A stretch of DNA of 8,083 nucleotides, from assembly GCA_020442225.1 (NCBI GenBank), contig JAGRKR010000162.1, forward strand, positions 1 through 8,083, written 5' to 3'. Below the pieces are notes generated by a model that saw only the letters and a list, made by a program, of their open reading frames with translations, was not told the DNA's origin and did no database searches. The position numbers and the translations under genes were made by a program. Below are positions 1-5,251 of the stretch, piece after piece; the first letter of the stretch is position 1; each line of letters opens with the position of its first letter. This stretch comes from Hyphomicrobiaceae bacterium. GTDB lineage: Bacteria; Pseudomonadota; Alphaproteobacteria; Rhizobiales; Hyphomicrobiaceae.

Positions 1-452
1 GGCGCCCCGCAGAAGCCGATCAGCGTGGTTTCGTCCGGCAGCGCCCCACGCACGCGCGAAACCGTCTCGCACACCCTGTCGAACTTCGACCTTGTCGCCT
101 CCAGTCGCAGGCCGGCAAGACCCGCCTCGCTTGCGATCGCGTCGAGGACGGGGCCCTCTCCTTCCACGAAACGCACGCCTTGGCCCAGGGCGTCCGGCAC
201 CACCAGAATATCCGAGAACAGAATGGCGGCATCGAAGCCGTACCGGCGGATAGGTTGCAGCGTCACCTCGGCAGCCAGCTCGGGATTATAGCAGAGGTTG
301 AGGAACGAGCCTGCTTTCCCGCGGATTTCTCTGTACTCGGGAAGATACCGTCCGGCCTGCCTCATGAGCCACATGGGCGGCACAGTGGCGGCTTCGCCTT
401 GAAAGGCACGTAGCAGGGGTCTCGAGGATGGTCTGGCGGACGCTACGCTCAT
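1..452 (-). CDS. hemE: Uroporphyrinogen decarboxylase, 5' part (cut by window edge)
   Basis: This is the first 150 residues of uroporphyrinogen III decarboxylase, the cytosolic enzyme that removes four acetate carboxyl groups from uroporphyrinogen III to give coproporphyrinogen III in haem biosynthesis. Residues 25-40 contain the family signature [21 protein letters not shown] at 79-83 carries the conserved substrate-binding Asp (D81), and the stretch [20 protein letters not shown] matches the family closely. The usual family length is about 345 residues, so a little under half is present and the rest lies left of the window. The ATG at 452-450 follows an AAAGAGG purine run with an unusually short gap of 2 bases; no better in-frame start is visible upstream. 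It is transcribed away from the candidate origin, and a possible promoter lies inside the A+T-rich element (minus strand 512-483). The N-terminal ten residues are not conserved in the family as far as I can tell. Confidence 0.96.
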   Translation of the reverse strand, partial: MSVASARPSSRPLLRAFQGEAATVPPMWLMRQAGRYLPEYREIRGKAGSFLNLCYNPELAAEVTLQPIRRYGFDAAILFSDILVVPDALGQGVRFVEGEGPVLDAIASEAGLAGLRLEATRSKFDRVCETVSRVRGALPDETTLIGFCGA

Positions 453-460
453 GGCCTCTT

Positions 461-506
461 TCTAATGATTAGATGATCTATGATTTTGTTATTGTTCTTA
501 TTGGTC
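461..506. repeat. A+T-rich repeat block, probable DNA unwinding element
   Basis: This is the only strongly A+T-rich stretch in the window. It consists of three ATGAT(T/C) units starting at 465, 473 and 480 (7-8 base steps), followed by two back-to-back 9-mers, TTATTGTTC (489-497) and TTATTGGTC (498-506), which differ at one base. Such short A+T-rich direct repeats next to DnaA boxes are typical of bacterial duplex-unwinding elements. The role is inferred from composition, repeats and location. The block also contains the likely hemE promoter, so part of its A+T content may reflect transcription signals. Confidence 0.6.
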
Positions 507-512
507 TGTGAA
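483..512 (-). promoter_or_regulatory. Possible hemE promoter inside the A+T-rich element
   Basis: On the minus strand TTCACA (512-507) resembles a -35 hexamer (5 of 6 to TTGACA). CAAAAT (488-483), 18 bases on, resembles a -10 hexamer (4 of 6). Initiation would fall near 476, giving a leader of about 24 bases before the hemE ATG. The match is moderate, and A+T-rich DNA throws up such hexamers easily. Confidence 0.35.
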
Positions 513-556
513 CTCTGAGGGTTACGCGTTGGGCCTCTCGTATCCCCCAGTTTTCC

Positions 557-605
557 GCAGGCCGCAATGCGGCATCTAGATGTCGTAGCGTCGGTGTCGG
601 CCTGC
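557..605. repeat. Inverted repeat with nested palindrome in the origin
   Basis: GCAGGCCG (557-564) is repeated as its exact complement CGGCCTGC (598-605). Between the arms lies a perfect 10-bp palindrome, CATCTAGATG (573-582), near the centre of the larger dyad. A third dyad, GCCGC-AAT-GCGGC (561-573), overlaps the left arm. The cluster lies between the A+T-rich block and the DnaA boxes. It could be a protein-binding or structural element of the origin; no known consensus was recognised. Confidence 0.45.
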
Positions 606-668
606 TACAAGAGGACGTTTCAATCGCAGTTTCAGAGACTTCCAGGGTGTGTTCCAGCGGTAGTACAA

Positions 669-697
669 TTGACAACCTGTGGATTATGGCCGCTTAT
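669..697 (+). promoter_or_regulatory. Possible ppsR operon promoter overlapping a DnaA box
   Basis: A perfect TTGACA -35 hexamer lies at 669-674. Seventeen bases further is GCTTAT (692-697), a weak -10 (3 of 6). The spacer contains the DnaA-box-like 9-mer at 678-686. Transcription would start near 704 and run through the remaining boxes into ppsR, leaving a leader of about 165 bases. The -35 is convincing and the -10 is not. Confidence 0.35.
678..686 (-). promoter_or_regulatory. DnaA box, one mismatch
   Basis: Plus-strand TGTGGATTA is TAATCCACA on the minus strand, one base from the TTATCCACA consensus. It has the same orientation as the next three boxes. Confidence 0.6.
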
Positions 698-725
698 CGC
701 AAGGGTTCGGTGCGGTTGAGCGGGC

Positions 726-734
726 TGTGGATAA
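726..734 (-). promoter_or_regulatory. DnaA box, perfect consensus
   Basis: Plus-strand TGTGGATAA is the exact complement of TTATCCACA, the high-affinity DnaA-binding 9-mer. It begins 48 bases after the box at 678 and 39 before the one at 765. Confidence 0.85.
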
Positions 735-764
735 CGTCGCTCGTGCTGCCTCGCCCGGCCCAGA

Positions 765-773
765 TGTGGATAA
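765..773 (-). promoter_or_regulatory. DnaA box, perfect consensus
   Basis: This is a second exact TGTGGATAA (TTATCCACA on the minus strand). Two perfect 9-mers within 48 bases in one intergenic gap of a GC-rich genome are unlikely by chance. Confidence 0.85.
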
Positions 774-828
774 CCTTGTGGGGTCGGGGCCTGAAGCCTG
801 TAGGAGCCCGCCGGGGACGCCGTGGGGC

Positions 829-837
829 TGTGGAGAA
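829..837 (-). promoter_or_regulatory. DnaA box-like site, one mismatch
   Basis: Plus-strand TGTGGAGAA differs from TGTGGATAA at one position. The mismatch falls in the otherwise conserved TTAT half, so affinity may be low. It keeps the orientation of the upstream boxes. Confidence 0.4.
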
Positions 838-846
838 TTGGGCGAG

Positions 847-855
847 TTATCAACA
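847..855 (+). promoter_or_regulatory. DnaA box-like site, one mismatch, inverted
   Basis: TTATCAACA differs from TTATCCACA at one position and is the only box in plus orientation. It ends two bases before the GAGG ribosome-binding site of ppsR, marking the right-hand edge of the box cluster. Confidence 0.5.
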
Positions 856-857
856 GC

Positions 858-861
858 GAGG
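858..861 (+). promoter_or_regulatory. Ribosome-binding site fixing the ppsR TTG start
   Basis: GAGG lies 9 bases before the TTG at 871, suitable for initiation there. The next in-frame TTG at 880 would be 18 bases away. No in-frame ATG occurs between 679 and the family-conserved N-terminus. Confidence 0.5.
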
Positions 862-870
862 CCGCGCGCA

Positions 871-1716
871 TTGGCGAGCTTGTTTCATCTGCATCTTATC
901 TCGGACGCGACCGGTGAAACGCTGACGACGATCGCCAAGGCGGCCGTGGTCCAGTTCCCGCAGATGCGCCCGATCGAGCACGTCTACCCCCTCGTCCGTT
1001 CGCAACGGCAGCTCGAGCGCGTGTTGCAGGAGATCGAGTCCGCCCCGGGCATCGTGCTTTATACCGTCATCAGCAAGGAGCTGCAGGCGGTGATCGAGCA
1101 GCGCTGCAAAGAGCTGAAGCTGCCCTGCCTGCATATCCTCGAGCCGATCATGCACGTGTTCGAGTCCTATCTCGGCGCCACGCAGACGCCGACCGTGGCC
1201 GGCCAGCATGTGCTCGATGCCGACTACTTCAAGCGGATCGAGGCCCTGAATTTCTCGATGGCCCACGACGACGGGCGCTTGCCGGTCAATCTCGATCTCG
1301 CCGACATCATCATCGTCGGCATATCCCGGACCTCGAAGACGCCGACCAGCATCTATCTCGCCAATCGCGGCTATCTCACCGCCAACTACCCCATCGTTCC
1401 CGGCGTCGAGATCCCGCAGGAGCTGCTGAAGCCGACCACCGCATTCGTCGTCGGGCTGGTGGCGAGTCCGGACCGCATTGCCCAGATCCGGCGCAACCGT
1501 GTCATGATGCTCGCGGATCGTGACCTCGACGACTACGTCGACCGCGATCGAATCACCGCGGAAATCATGTTCACGCGACGCCTGTGCGCCCGCCAGGGCT
1601 GGCCTGTCATCGACGTCACGCGCCGCTCCATCGAGGAGACGGCCGCCACCATCCTCAAGCTCCTGCACGAGCGCAAGGAAGGCGGCAAGCCGATCGCCGC
1701 GGCGGTGGAGATCTGA
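871..1716 (+). CDS. ppsR: Pyruvate,phosphate dikinase / PEP synthase regulatory protein (DUF299 kinase-pyrophosphorylase)
   Basis: This 281-residue protein belongs to the PSRP family (DUF299), bifunctional enzymes that inactivate PEP synthase or pyruvate,phosphate dikinase by ADP-dependent threonine phosphorylation and reactivate them by Pi-dependent dephosphorylation. In alphaproteobacteria the target is often PpdK, but the partner is not in this window. The family N-terminal motif FHLHLISDATGET is at 5-17 and the P-loop GISRTSKTPTSIYLA at 150-164. Length is normal for the family (about 270-280). The frame is open back to an ATG at 679, but those 64 extra codons translate DnaA boxes and no family similarity is evident. 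I therefore choose the TTG at 871, with GAGG 9 bases upstream, four residues before FHLH. It is the first gene of the plus-strand string. The maf start lies 17 bases after its stop. Confidence 0.93.
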   Translation: MASLFHLHLISDATGETLTTIAKAAVVQFPQMRPIEHVYPLVRSQRQLERVLQEIESAPGIVLYTVISKELQAVIEQRCKELKLPCLHILEPIMHVFESYLGATQTPTVAGQHVLDADYFKRIEALNFSMAHDDGRLPVNLDLADIIIVGISRTSKTPTSIYLANRGYLTANYPIVPGVEIPQELLKPTTAFVVGLVASPDRIAQIRRNRVMMLADRDLDDYVDRDRITAEIMFTRRLCARQGWPVIDVTRRSIEETAATILKLLHERKEGGKPIAAAVEI

Positions 1717-1733
1717 GGGGCGCGCGCTCAGCA

Positions 1734-2351
1734 ATGACCAGAAAATCCGATGTGACGCTCATTCTCGCCTCCGCGAGCGAAAGCCGCCGGCGCATGCTCG
1801 CCGCAGCGGGGGTGTCGTGTTGCGCCATTGCCGCCGACGTCGACGAGCGCGCCATCCGTGAATCGGCTCTGGCGCGGCGACCCGCAGCGGCGCCACCCGA
1901 TATCGCCGTCGAGCTGGCGGAGGCGAAGGCCCTTGCCATCAGCCGTCTGGAGCCGTCGGCGCTGGTGATCGGCGGCGATCAGATCCTCGCGGCGGACGGG
2001 CGCATCTTCGAGAAGCCGGACGGACTGGCCGCCGCCCGGCGGCAGCTCGAGGCGCTGGAGGGGCGGGTTCACGAGCTGCACTCGGGTCTGGCGCTGGCTG
2101 AAGCCGGCGGCGTCGTCTGGAGCACGTGCCAGACGGCGCTTCTGCACATGCGCCCTCTCAGCCCGGCATTCATGGACCATTACCTCGATCAGGTCGGCGC
2201 CGATGTCTGTACGTCGGTTGGCTGCTACAAGCTCGAAGGTCTCGGCGTGCAGTTGTTCGAGCGTATCGACGGCGACTTTTTCACCATCCTCGGCCTGCCG
2301 CTGCTGCGCCTCCTGGCCGAGCTGCGATCGCGGGGGATCATCGCGCAATGA
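1734..2351 (+). CDS. maf: Maf family nucleotide pyrophosphatase, YceF-like
   Basis: This 205-residue Maf/HAM1-fold protein belongs to enzymes that hydrolyse non-canonical or modified nucleoside triphosphates to monophosphates, cleaning the nucleotide pool in the cytoplasm. The N-terminal signature [14 protein letters not shown] is at 9-22, with the paired Arg residues at 18-19. Lys65 lies in LAEAKA, and the GGDQ motif at 80-83 carries the likely catalytic Asp82. GGDQ, and the C-terminal run [24 protein letters not shown] (168-191), look more like the YceF (7-methyl-GTP pyrophosphatase) branch than the dTTP/UTP branch. Substrate is therefore inferred, not proven. The ATG at 1734 follows GAGGGG that overlaps the ppsR stop codon. 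The frame stays open upstream inside ppsR, but that part is a shadow. Its stop overlaps the aroE start (ATGA). Confidence 0.92.
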   Translation: MTRKSDVTLILASASESRRRMLAAAGVSCCAIAADVDERAIRESALARRPAAAPPDIAVELAEAKALAISRLEPSALVIGGDQILAADGRIFEKPDGLAAARRQLEALEGRVHELHSGLALAEAGGVVWSTCQTALLHMRPLSPAFMDHYLDQVGADVCTSVGCYKLEGLGVQLFERIDGDFFTILGLPLLRLLAELRSRGIIAQ

Positions 2352-3187
2352 CGGCGGACCCTCGCGCATTCGTCATCGGCTGGCCGATCAAGCATTCGCG
2401 CTCGCCACTCATTCACGGCTACTGGCTGGAGGCCTACGGCCTTGTTGGCAGCTATGAAAAGATCGCCGTGAAGCCCGACGATCTCGCGGCCTTTCTCGCG
2501 GGTCTGGGGGCGGCCGGCTACGTCGGCGGCAACGTGACGGTCCCGCACAAGGAGGATGCGTTCAGGCTGGCGGCGGTCACCGACGATGCAGCGCGCGCGA
2601 TCGGAGCCGCCAACACGTTGTGGCTGGACGGCGGGCGGCTGCACGCCTCGAATACGGATGCCTACGGGTTCATGACGCACCTGGGCGAGACCGCGAGCGG
2701 CTGGGCCGCCAGGGATCGCCCGGTGCTGGTGCTCGGCGCAGGCGGTGCGGCGCGCGCCATCGTCTACGGATTTCTGGCGGCCGGCGTCGAGATGGTCATG
2801 GTGTGCAATCGCACGCTGGCGCGGGCCGAGGAGCTGGCCGCGCATTTCGGACCGAAGGTCGTCGCCAGGCCGTGGCAGGACCGCGTCGCCTGTGCGGAGC
2901 GCGCCGGCGTGCTCGTCAACACCACCACGCTCGGCATGTCCGGCGCCGATCCTCTCGACATGCCGCTTACCACCTTGCCGGCGGACGCCGTCGTGGCAGA
3001 CATCGTCTATGTTCCGTTGCTGACGCCGCTGCTTGCCCGCGCCAAACGCAGGGGGCTGGCAGCAGTCGACGGGCTCGGCATGCTGTTGCACCAGGCGGTG
3101 CCCGGCTTTGAGCGATGGTTCGGCGTCCGCCCGACGGTGACCCCGGCCCTTCGGGAGCGCATTGTGGCCGATATCGAGGGACGCTGA
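2348..3187 (+). CDS. aroE: Shikimate dehydrogenase (NADP+)
   Basis: This 279-residue enzyme reduces 3-dehydroshikimate to shikimate with NADPH in the aromatic amino acid (chorismate) pathway. The shikimate-binding SRS is at 17-19. Catalytic Lys68 lies in NVTVPHK and Asp104 in SNTDAYGF. The dinucleotide-binding glycine motif GAGGAARA is at 130-137, followed by NRT at 154-156, the NADP 2'-phosphate-binding type. [10 protein letters not shown] near the C-terminus is also a family hallmark. The ATG at 2348 overlaps the maf stop as ATGA, with a GGGGGA purine run 10 bases upstream, which suggests translational coupling. The open frame extends back to 2126 within maf, but those residues are not AroE-like. 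Its stop shares one base with the coaE start (TGATG). Confidence 0.96.
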   Translation: MTADPRAFVIGWPIKHSRSPLIHGYWLEAYGLVGSYEKIAVKPDDLAAFLAGLGAAGYVGGNVTVPHKEDAFRLAAVTDDAARAIGAANTLWLDGGRLHASNTDAYGFMTHLGETASGWAARDRPVLVLGAGGAARAIVYGFLAAGVEMVMVCNRTLARAEELAAHFGPKVVARPWQDRVACAERAGVLVNTTTLGMSGADPLDMPLTTLPADAVVADIVYVPLLTPLLARAKRRGLAAVDGLGMLLHQAVPGFERWFGVRPTVTPALRERIVADIEGR

Positions 3188-3807
3188 TGCTGATCATCGG
3201 ACTGACGGGCTCGATCGGCATGGGGAAATCGACGGCGGCCGCCCGCTTCCGCAGCCACGGCATCGCTGTATTCGATGCCGATGCCGCCGTGCACCGGCTC
3301 TATGCCGGCAAGGCCGTGCCGCTGATCGAGGCGGCGTTTCCGGGAACGACGAACAGCGTCAGCAAGACCGTCGATCGCCCGCTCCTGGCGGCGGCGCTCA
3401 TCGCCGATCCCAGTGGCTTCAAGCGGCTCGAAGCGATTGTGCACCCGCTCGTACAGGCCGAGCAGCGAGAGTTTCTGCAGGAGCAGGCAGCGGCCGGCGC
3501 AGACATGGCCGTGCTGGAAATTCCCCTGTTGCTGGAGACGGGTGGCGAGGCGCGCGTCGATATCGTGGTGGTGGTCAGTGCCCCGCCGGAGGTGCAGAGG
3601 CAGCGCGTGCTGGCGCGCCCAGGCATCACCGAGGAGCGGCTGCAATCCCTGCTGGCCCGGCAGATGCCGGATGCTGAGAAGCGGGCCAAGGCCCATTTCG
3701 TTGTGGACACCAGCGGGACGATCGAGGCGAGCCAGGCGCAGATCGATACTATCATCGCCAAGCTGCGCGGGCGGCCGGGCGCCGCACTCGAGCGGCACTG
3801 GTCCTGA
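3187..3807 (+). CDS. coaE: Dephospho-CoA kinase
   Basis: This 206-residue P-loop kinase phosphorylates the ribose 3'-OH of dephospho-CoA using ATP, the last step of coenzyme A synthesis. Walker A, GSIGMGKST, is at 8-16. Asp30 and Asp32 in the FDADAAVH segment are the usual catalytic/substrate region. LEAIVHPLV (81-89) and EIPLLLETGGE (111-121) are conserved CoaE blocks, and the lid-region RQMPDAEKRAKAHFVVD is at 158-174. Length is typical for the family. The ATG at 3187 overlaps the aroE stop by one base and has GAGGGA 5 bases upstream, so coupling to aroE is likely. An upstream ATG at 3115 in the same frame lies inside aroE and adds only non-homologous residues. The aroE-coaE-dnaQ order is common in alphaproteobacteria. 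Confidence 0.96.
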   Translation: MLIIGLTGSIGMGKSTAAARFRSHGIAVFDADAAVHRLYAGKAVPLIEAAFPGTTNSVSKTVDRPLLAAALIADPSGFKRLEAIVHPLVQAEQREFLQEQAAAGADMAVLEIPLLLETGGEARVDIVVVVSAPPEVQRQRVLARPGITEERLQSLLARQMPDAEKRAKAHFVVDTSGTIEASQAQIDTIIAKLRGRPGAALERHWS

Positions 3808-3841
3808 GCGGTTCTACGGACAGCCGGGCACGGGGGCCGAG

Positions 3842-4546
3842 ATGACGCGAGAGATCGTACTCGATACGGAAACCACGGGGCTCGCGGCCAACGGCGGCGA
3901 CCGGCTCGTCGAGATCGGCTGCATCGAGCTCGCGAACCGCATCGCGACGGGACGCGTCTTCCATCAGTATCTCGATCCGCAACGCGACATGCCCGAGGAA
4001 GCCTTCAAGATCCACGGGCTGTCGAGTGACTTCTTGCGCGGCAAGCCGCTCTTCGCGGATGTCGTCGAGGAGTTCCTGACCTTTGTCGGCGACGCGACCC
4101 TGGTCATTCACAATGCCAGCTTCGACATGGGCTTCATCAACGCCGAGCTGGCGCGTGTGCGCCGCCCGCCGATCCCGATGGATCGCGTCGTCGACACGCT
4201 GCAACTCGCCCGCCGCAAGCATCCGGGCTCGCCCAGCAGCCTCGATGCCTTGTGCCGGCGCTACCAGATCGACAACTCCGCGCGTACGAAGCACGGCGCT
4301 CTCCTGGACTCCGAGTTGCTGGCGGAGGTCTACGTCGAGCTGCTGGGCGAGCGACAGGCGACACTCCGTCTGGCGTCGATTGGCAGCGACGAGCGCTCGG
4401 CTCTTGGTCACGCGGCGGAAGCGCAAAAGCGGCCGAAACCGCTGGCGCCGCGGCTGACGCCGGAAGAGATCGAGGCGCACAAGGGCTTCGTCGAGAGCCT
4501 CGGCGATGCGGCGGCCTGGAAGCAGTATTTGCCCGAAGGCGCTTGA
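3842..4546 (+). CDS. dnaQ: DNA polymerase III epsilon subunit (3'-5' proofreading exonuclease)
   Basis: This 234-residue DEDDh exonuclease is the proofreading subunit of the replicative polymerase core. The metal-binding residues are all visible: Asp8 and Glu10 in LDTETTG, Asp95 in HNASFD (90-95), and His151/Asp156 in KHGALLD. A linker follows, with QATLRL (172-177) resembling a weak beta-clamp-binding peptide, and then a C-terminal segment (about 204-230) in the region that contacts the PHP domain of the alpha subunit in other bacteria; both assignments are inferred. The ATG at 3842 is preceded by a GGGGG run, and 34 bases separate it from coaE. The frame is open far upstream through coaE, but that part is a shadow. 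It is the last gene of the plus-strand string and converges on the minus-strand zincin-like gene at 4601. Confidence 0.96.
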   Translation: MTREIVLDTETTGLAANGGDRLVEIGCIELANRIATGRVFHQYLDPQRDMPEEAFKIHGLSSDFLRGKPLFADVVEEFLTFVGDATLVIHNASFDMGFINAELARVRRPPIPMDRVVDTLQLARRKHPGSPSSLDALCRRYQIDNSARTKHGALLDSELLAEVYVELLGERQATLRLASIGSDERSALGHAAEAQKRPKPLAPRLTPEEIEAHKGFVESLGDAAAWKQYLPEGA

Positions 4547-4583
4547 GGCGGCCGCCCGCTCCCGGCCGACCGTGGGGCAGCGG

Positions 4584-4600
4584 CTCCGGCGGCCCCGGAG
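4584..4600. terminator. Hairpin between convergent genes
   Basis: CTCCGG-CGGCC-CCGGAG forms a perfect 6-bp GC-rich stem with a 5-base loop. It lies 38 bases after the dnaQ stop and immediately after the stop of the opposite-strand gene. No T-tract follows on either strand, so it is not a classical intrinsic terminator. Its place between convergent genes makes a role in 3'-end formation plausible but weakly supported. Confidence 0.35.
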
Positions 4601-5122
4601 TCAGCGGACGGATGGGTCCTTGTAGCAGCGGCGCATGGACTCGCAGCGGTACGAGCCCGAGAAGTGCATGCTGTCGCCCTTGGCCGGCTTGATGAAATTG
4701 CAGATCTGCTCGAGTCCTTCCGGCGTCAGCCAGCCCTGGCGGCGGCCACGCTGGACGGCGAAGCAGTCGGCGGCCTCCTCGTCCGGGCCGCGGAACTGAT
4801 GCCCGCACTCGTGAGCGAAGATCCACAGCTTCACGGCGGTCGGCACCTTGGCCAGCAAGCGTGGATTGAGGATCAGAAACCCGGGATAGGCGGCGCCGTA
4901 ATCGTCGAGCTGGTTGTCGAGCACCGTCGGCCGGCGGCCGCAGCTCACGCGCACGCCATCGATGGAAAGCTTTGTCGGGGCGATGATGCGCGAGGCGCCG
5001 ACCTGCTTGGCATAATCCTCGGCCGTCGGGTTCGCGTGCGCTGAGCCCGCCCCGAAGCCGCCGATGGCCAGCATGAGGGCCGCTGCGCCCAAGATGTGAC
5101 GCGCCAGTGTCCCGAACGTCAT
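4601..5122 (-). CDS. Secreted zincin-like metallopeptidase with HECGH motif
   Basis: This 173-residue protein has a signal peptide: a hydrophobic stretch at about 10-26 and a probable cleavage after AHA (28-30). It is predicted to be exported to the periplasm or beyond. The mature part holds HECGH (104-108) followed by DEEAAD (114-119). That gives the HExxH plus downstream ExxxD arrangement of gluzincin-like zinc peptidases, with Glu115 the likely third ligand. Six cysteines (61, 106, 120, 141, 160, 166), including one inside the zinc motif, suggest disulfides or redox sensitivity. I do not recognise a named family; substrate is unknown. The ATG at 5122 is chosen because it starts the signal peptide and has AGGGA about 7 bases upstream; an upstream in-frame extension to 5221 is Arg-rich and not signal-like. 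It sits 129 bases downstream of a second, unrelated zincin gene. Confidence 0.75.
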   Translation of the reverse strand: MTFGTLARHILGAAALMLAIGGFGAGSAHANPTAEDYAKQVGASRIIAPTKLSIDGVRVSCGRRPTVLDNQLDDYGAAYPGFLILNPRLLAKVPTAVKLWIFAHECGHQFRGPDEEAADCFAVQRGRRQGWLTPEGLEQICNFIKPAKGDSMHFSGSYRCESMRRCYKDPSVR

Positions 5123-5160
5123 TCCCCAATCCCTACGTACCGACGACCGACTAACTACCC

Positions 5161-5190
5161 TGACAGTTGCGCGGGGTCTCCGTCCTGTCA
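5161..5190. repeat. Inverted repeat upstream of the secreted zincin gene
   Basis: TGACAG (5161-5166) and CTGTCA (5185-5190) are exact complements separated by 18 bases, 38 bases upstream of the ATG at 5122. The right arm overlaps TTGACA read on the minus strand (5191-5186), a perfect -35 hexamer, but the sequence 17 bases on (AACTGT) is a poor -10. It could be an operator/promoter for the downstream gene or chance. Confidence 0.25.
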
Positions 5191-5251
5191 AACCCGAGTG
5201 TCCCCGGGCTCTCTCAAACATTTCTTAAGATGCAGACGCGCAACGGTTTTT

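Larger units (their letters stand above)
453..870. other. oriC: Chromosomal replication origin (oriC), candidate
   Basis: This 418-base non-coding gap separates divergent hemE and ppsR, the place where the alphaproteobacterial chromosomal origin is known in Caulobacter and Rickettsia. It holds, left to right, an A+T-rich block (31 of 40 bases A/T at 461-500 in an otherwise GC-rich window) built of short direct repeats, a palindromic centre (557-605), and five DnaA-box-like 9-mers between 678 and 855. Two of these (726-734 and 765-773) are perfect TGTGGATAA, the complement of TTATCCACA. Four boxes share one orientation and the last is inverted. Open frames crossing the gap are not protein-like: the frame joined to ppsR simply translates the boxes as repeated Val-Asp-Asn. 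I see no GANTC methylation site and no TTAA (half of a CtrA site) between 453 and 870. Function is inferred from synteny plus boxes. Confidence 0.9.

Noticed and set aside
551..559. TTTTCCGCA as a DnaA box
   Set aside because: Two mismatches and isolated from the main cluster; kept out of the box list.
692..700. TTATCG at 694-699 as an additional DnaA box
   Set aside because: TTATCGCAA departs from TTATCCACA at several positions, including the conserved CACA end.
632..871. Short open frames on both strands inside the origin gap (for example 79 codons minus, 92 codons plus)
   Set aside because: They lack convincing ribosome-binding sites and protein-like composition. They are parsed better as DnaA boxes and spacer DNA.
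850..1734. 294-residue minus-strand frame antisense to ppsR
   Set aside because: It is the mirror of a conserved PSRP coding frame, low in complexity, without motifs.
4137..5129. 330-residue minus-strand open frame crossing dnaQ and the secreted zincin gene
   Set aside because: Arg/Pro/Ala-rich composition, antisense to DnaQ catalytic motifs, and it crosses the convergent gene boundary. No family resemblance.
5190..5213. Minus-strand AGCCCG...CGGGTT stem followed by TTT as a terminator of the Zincin_1 gene
   Set aside because: Only about four strong pairs plus a wobble and a very short T-run; too weak to call.
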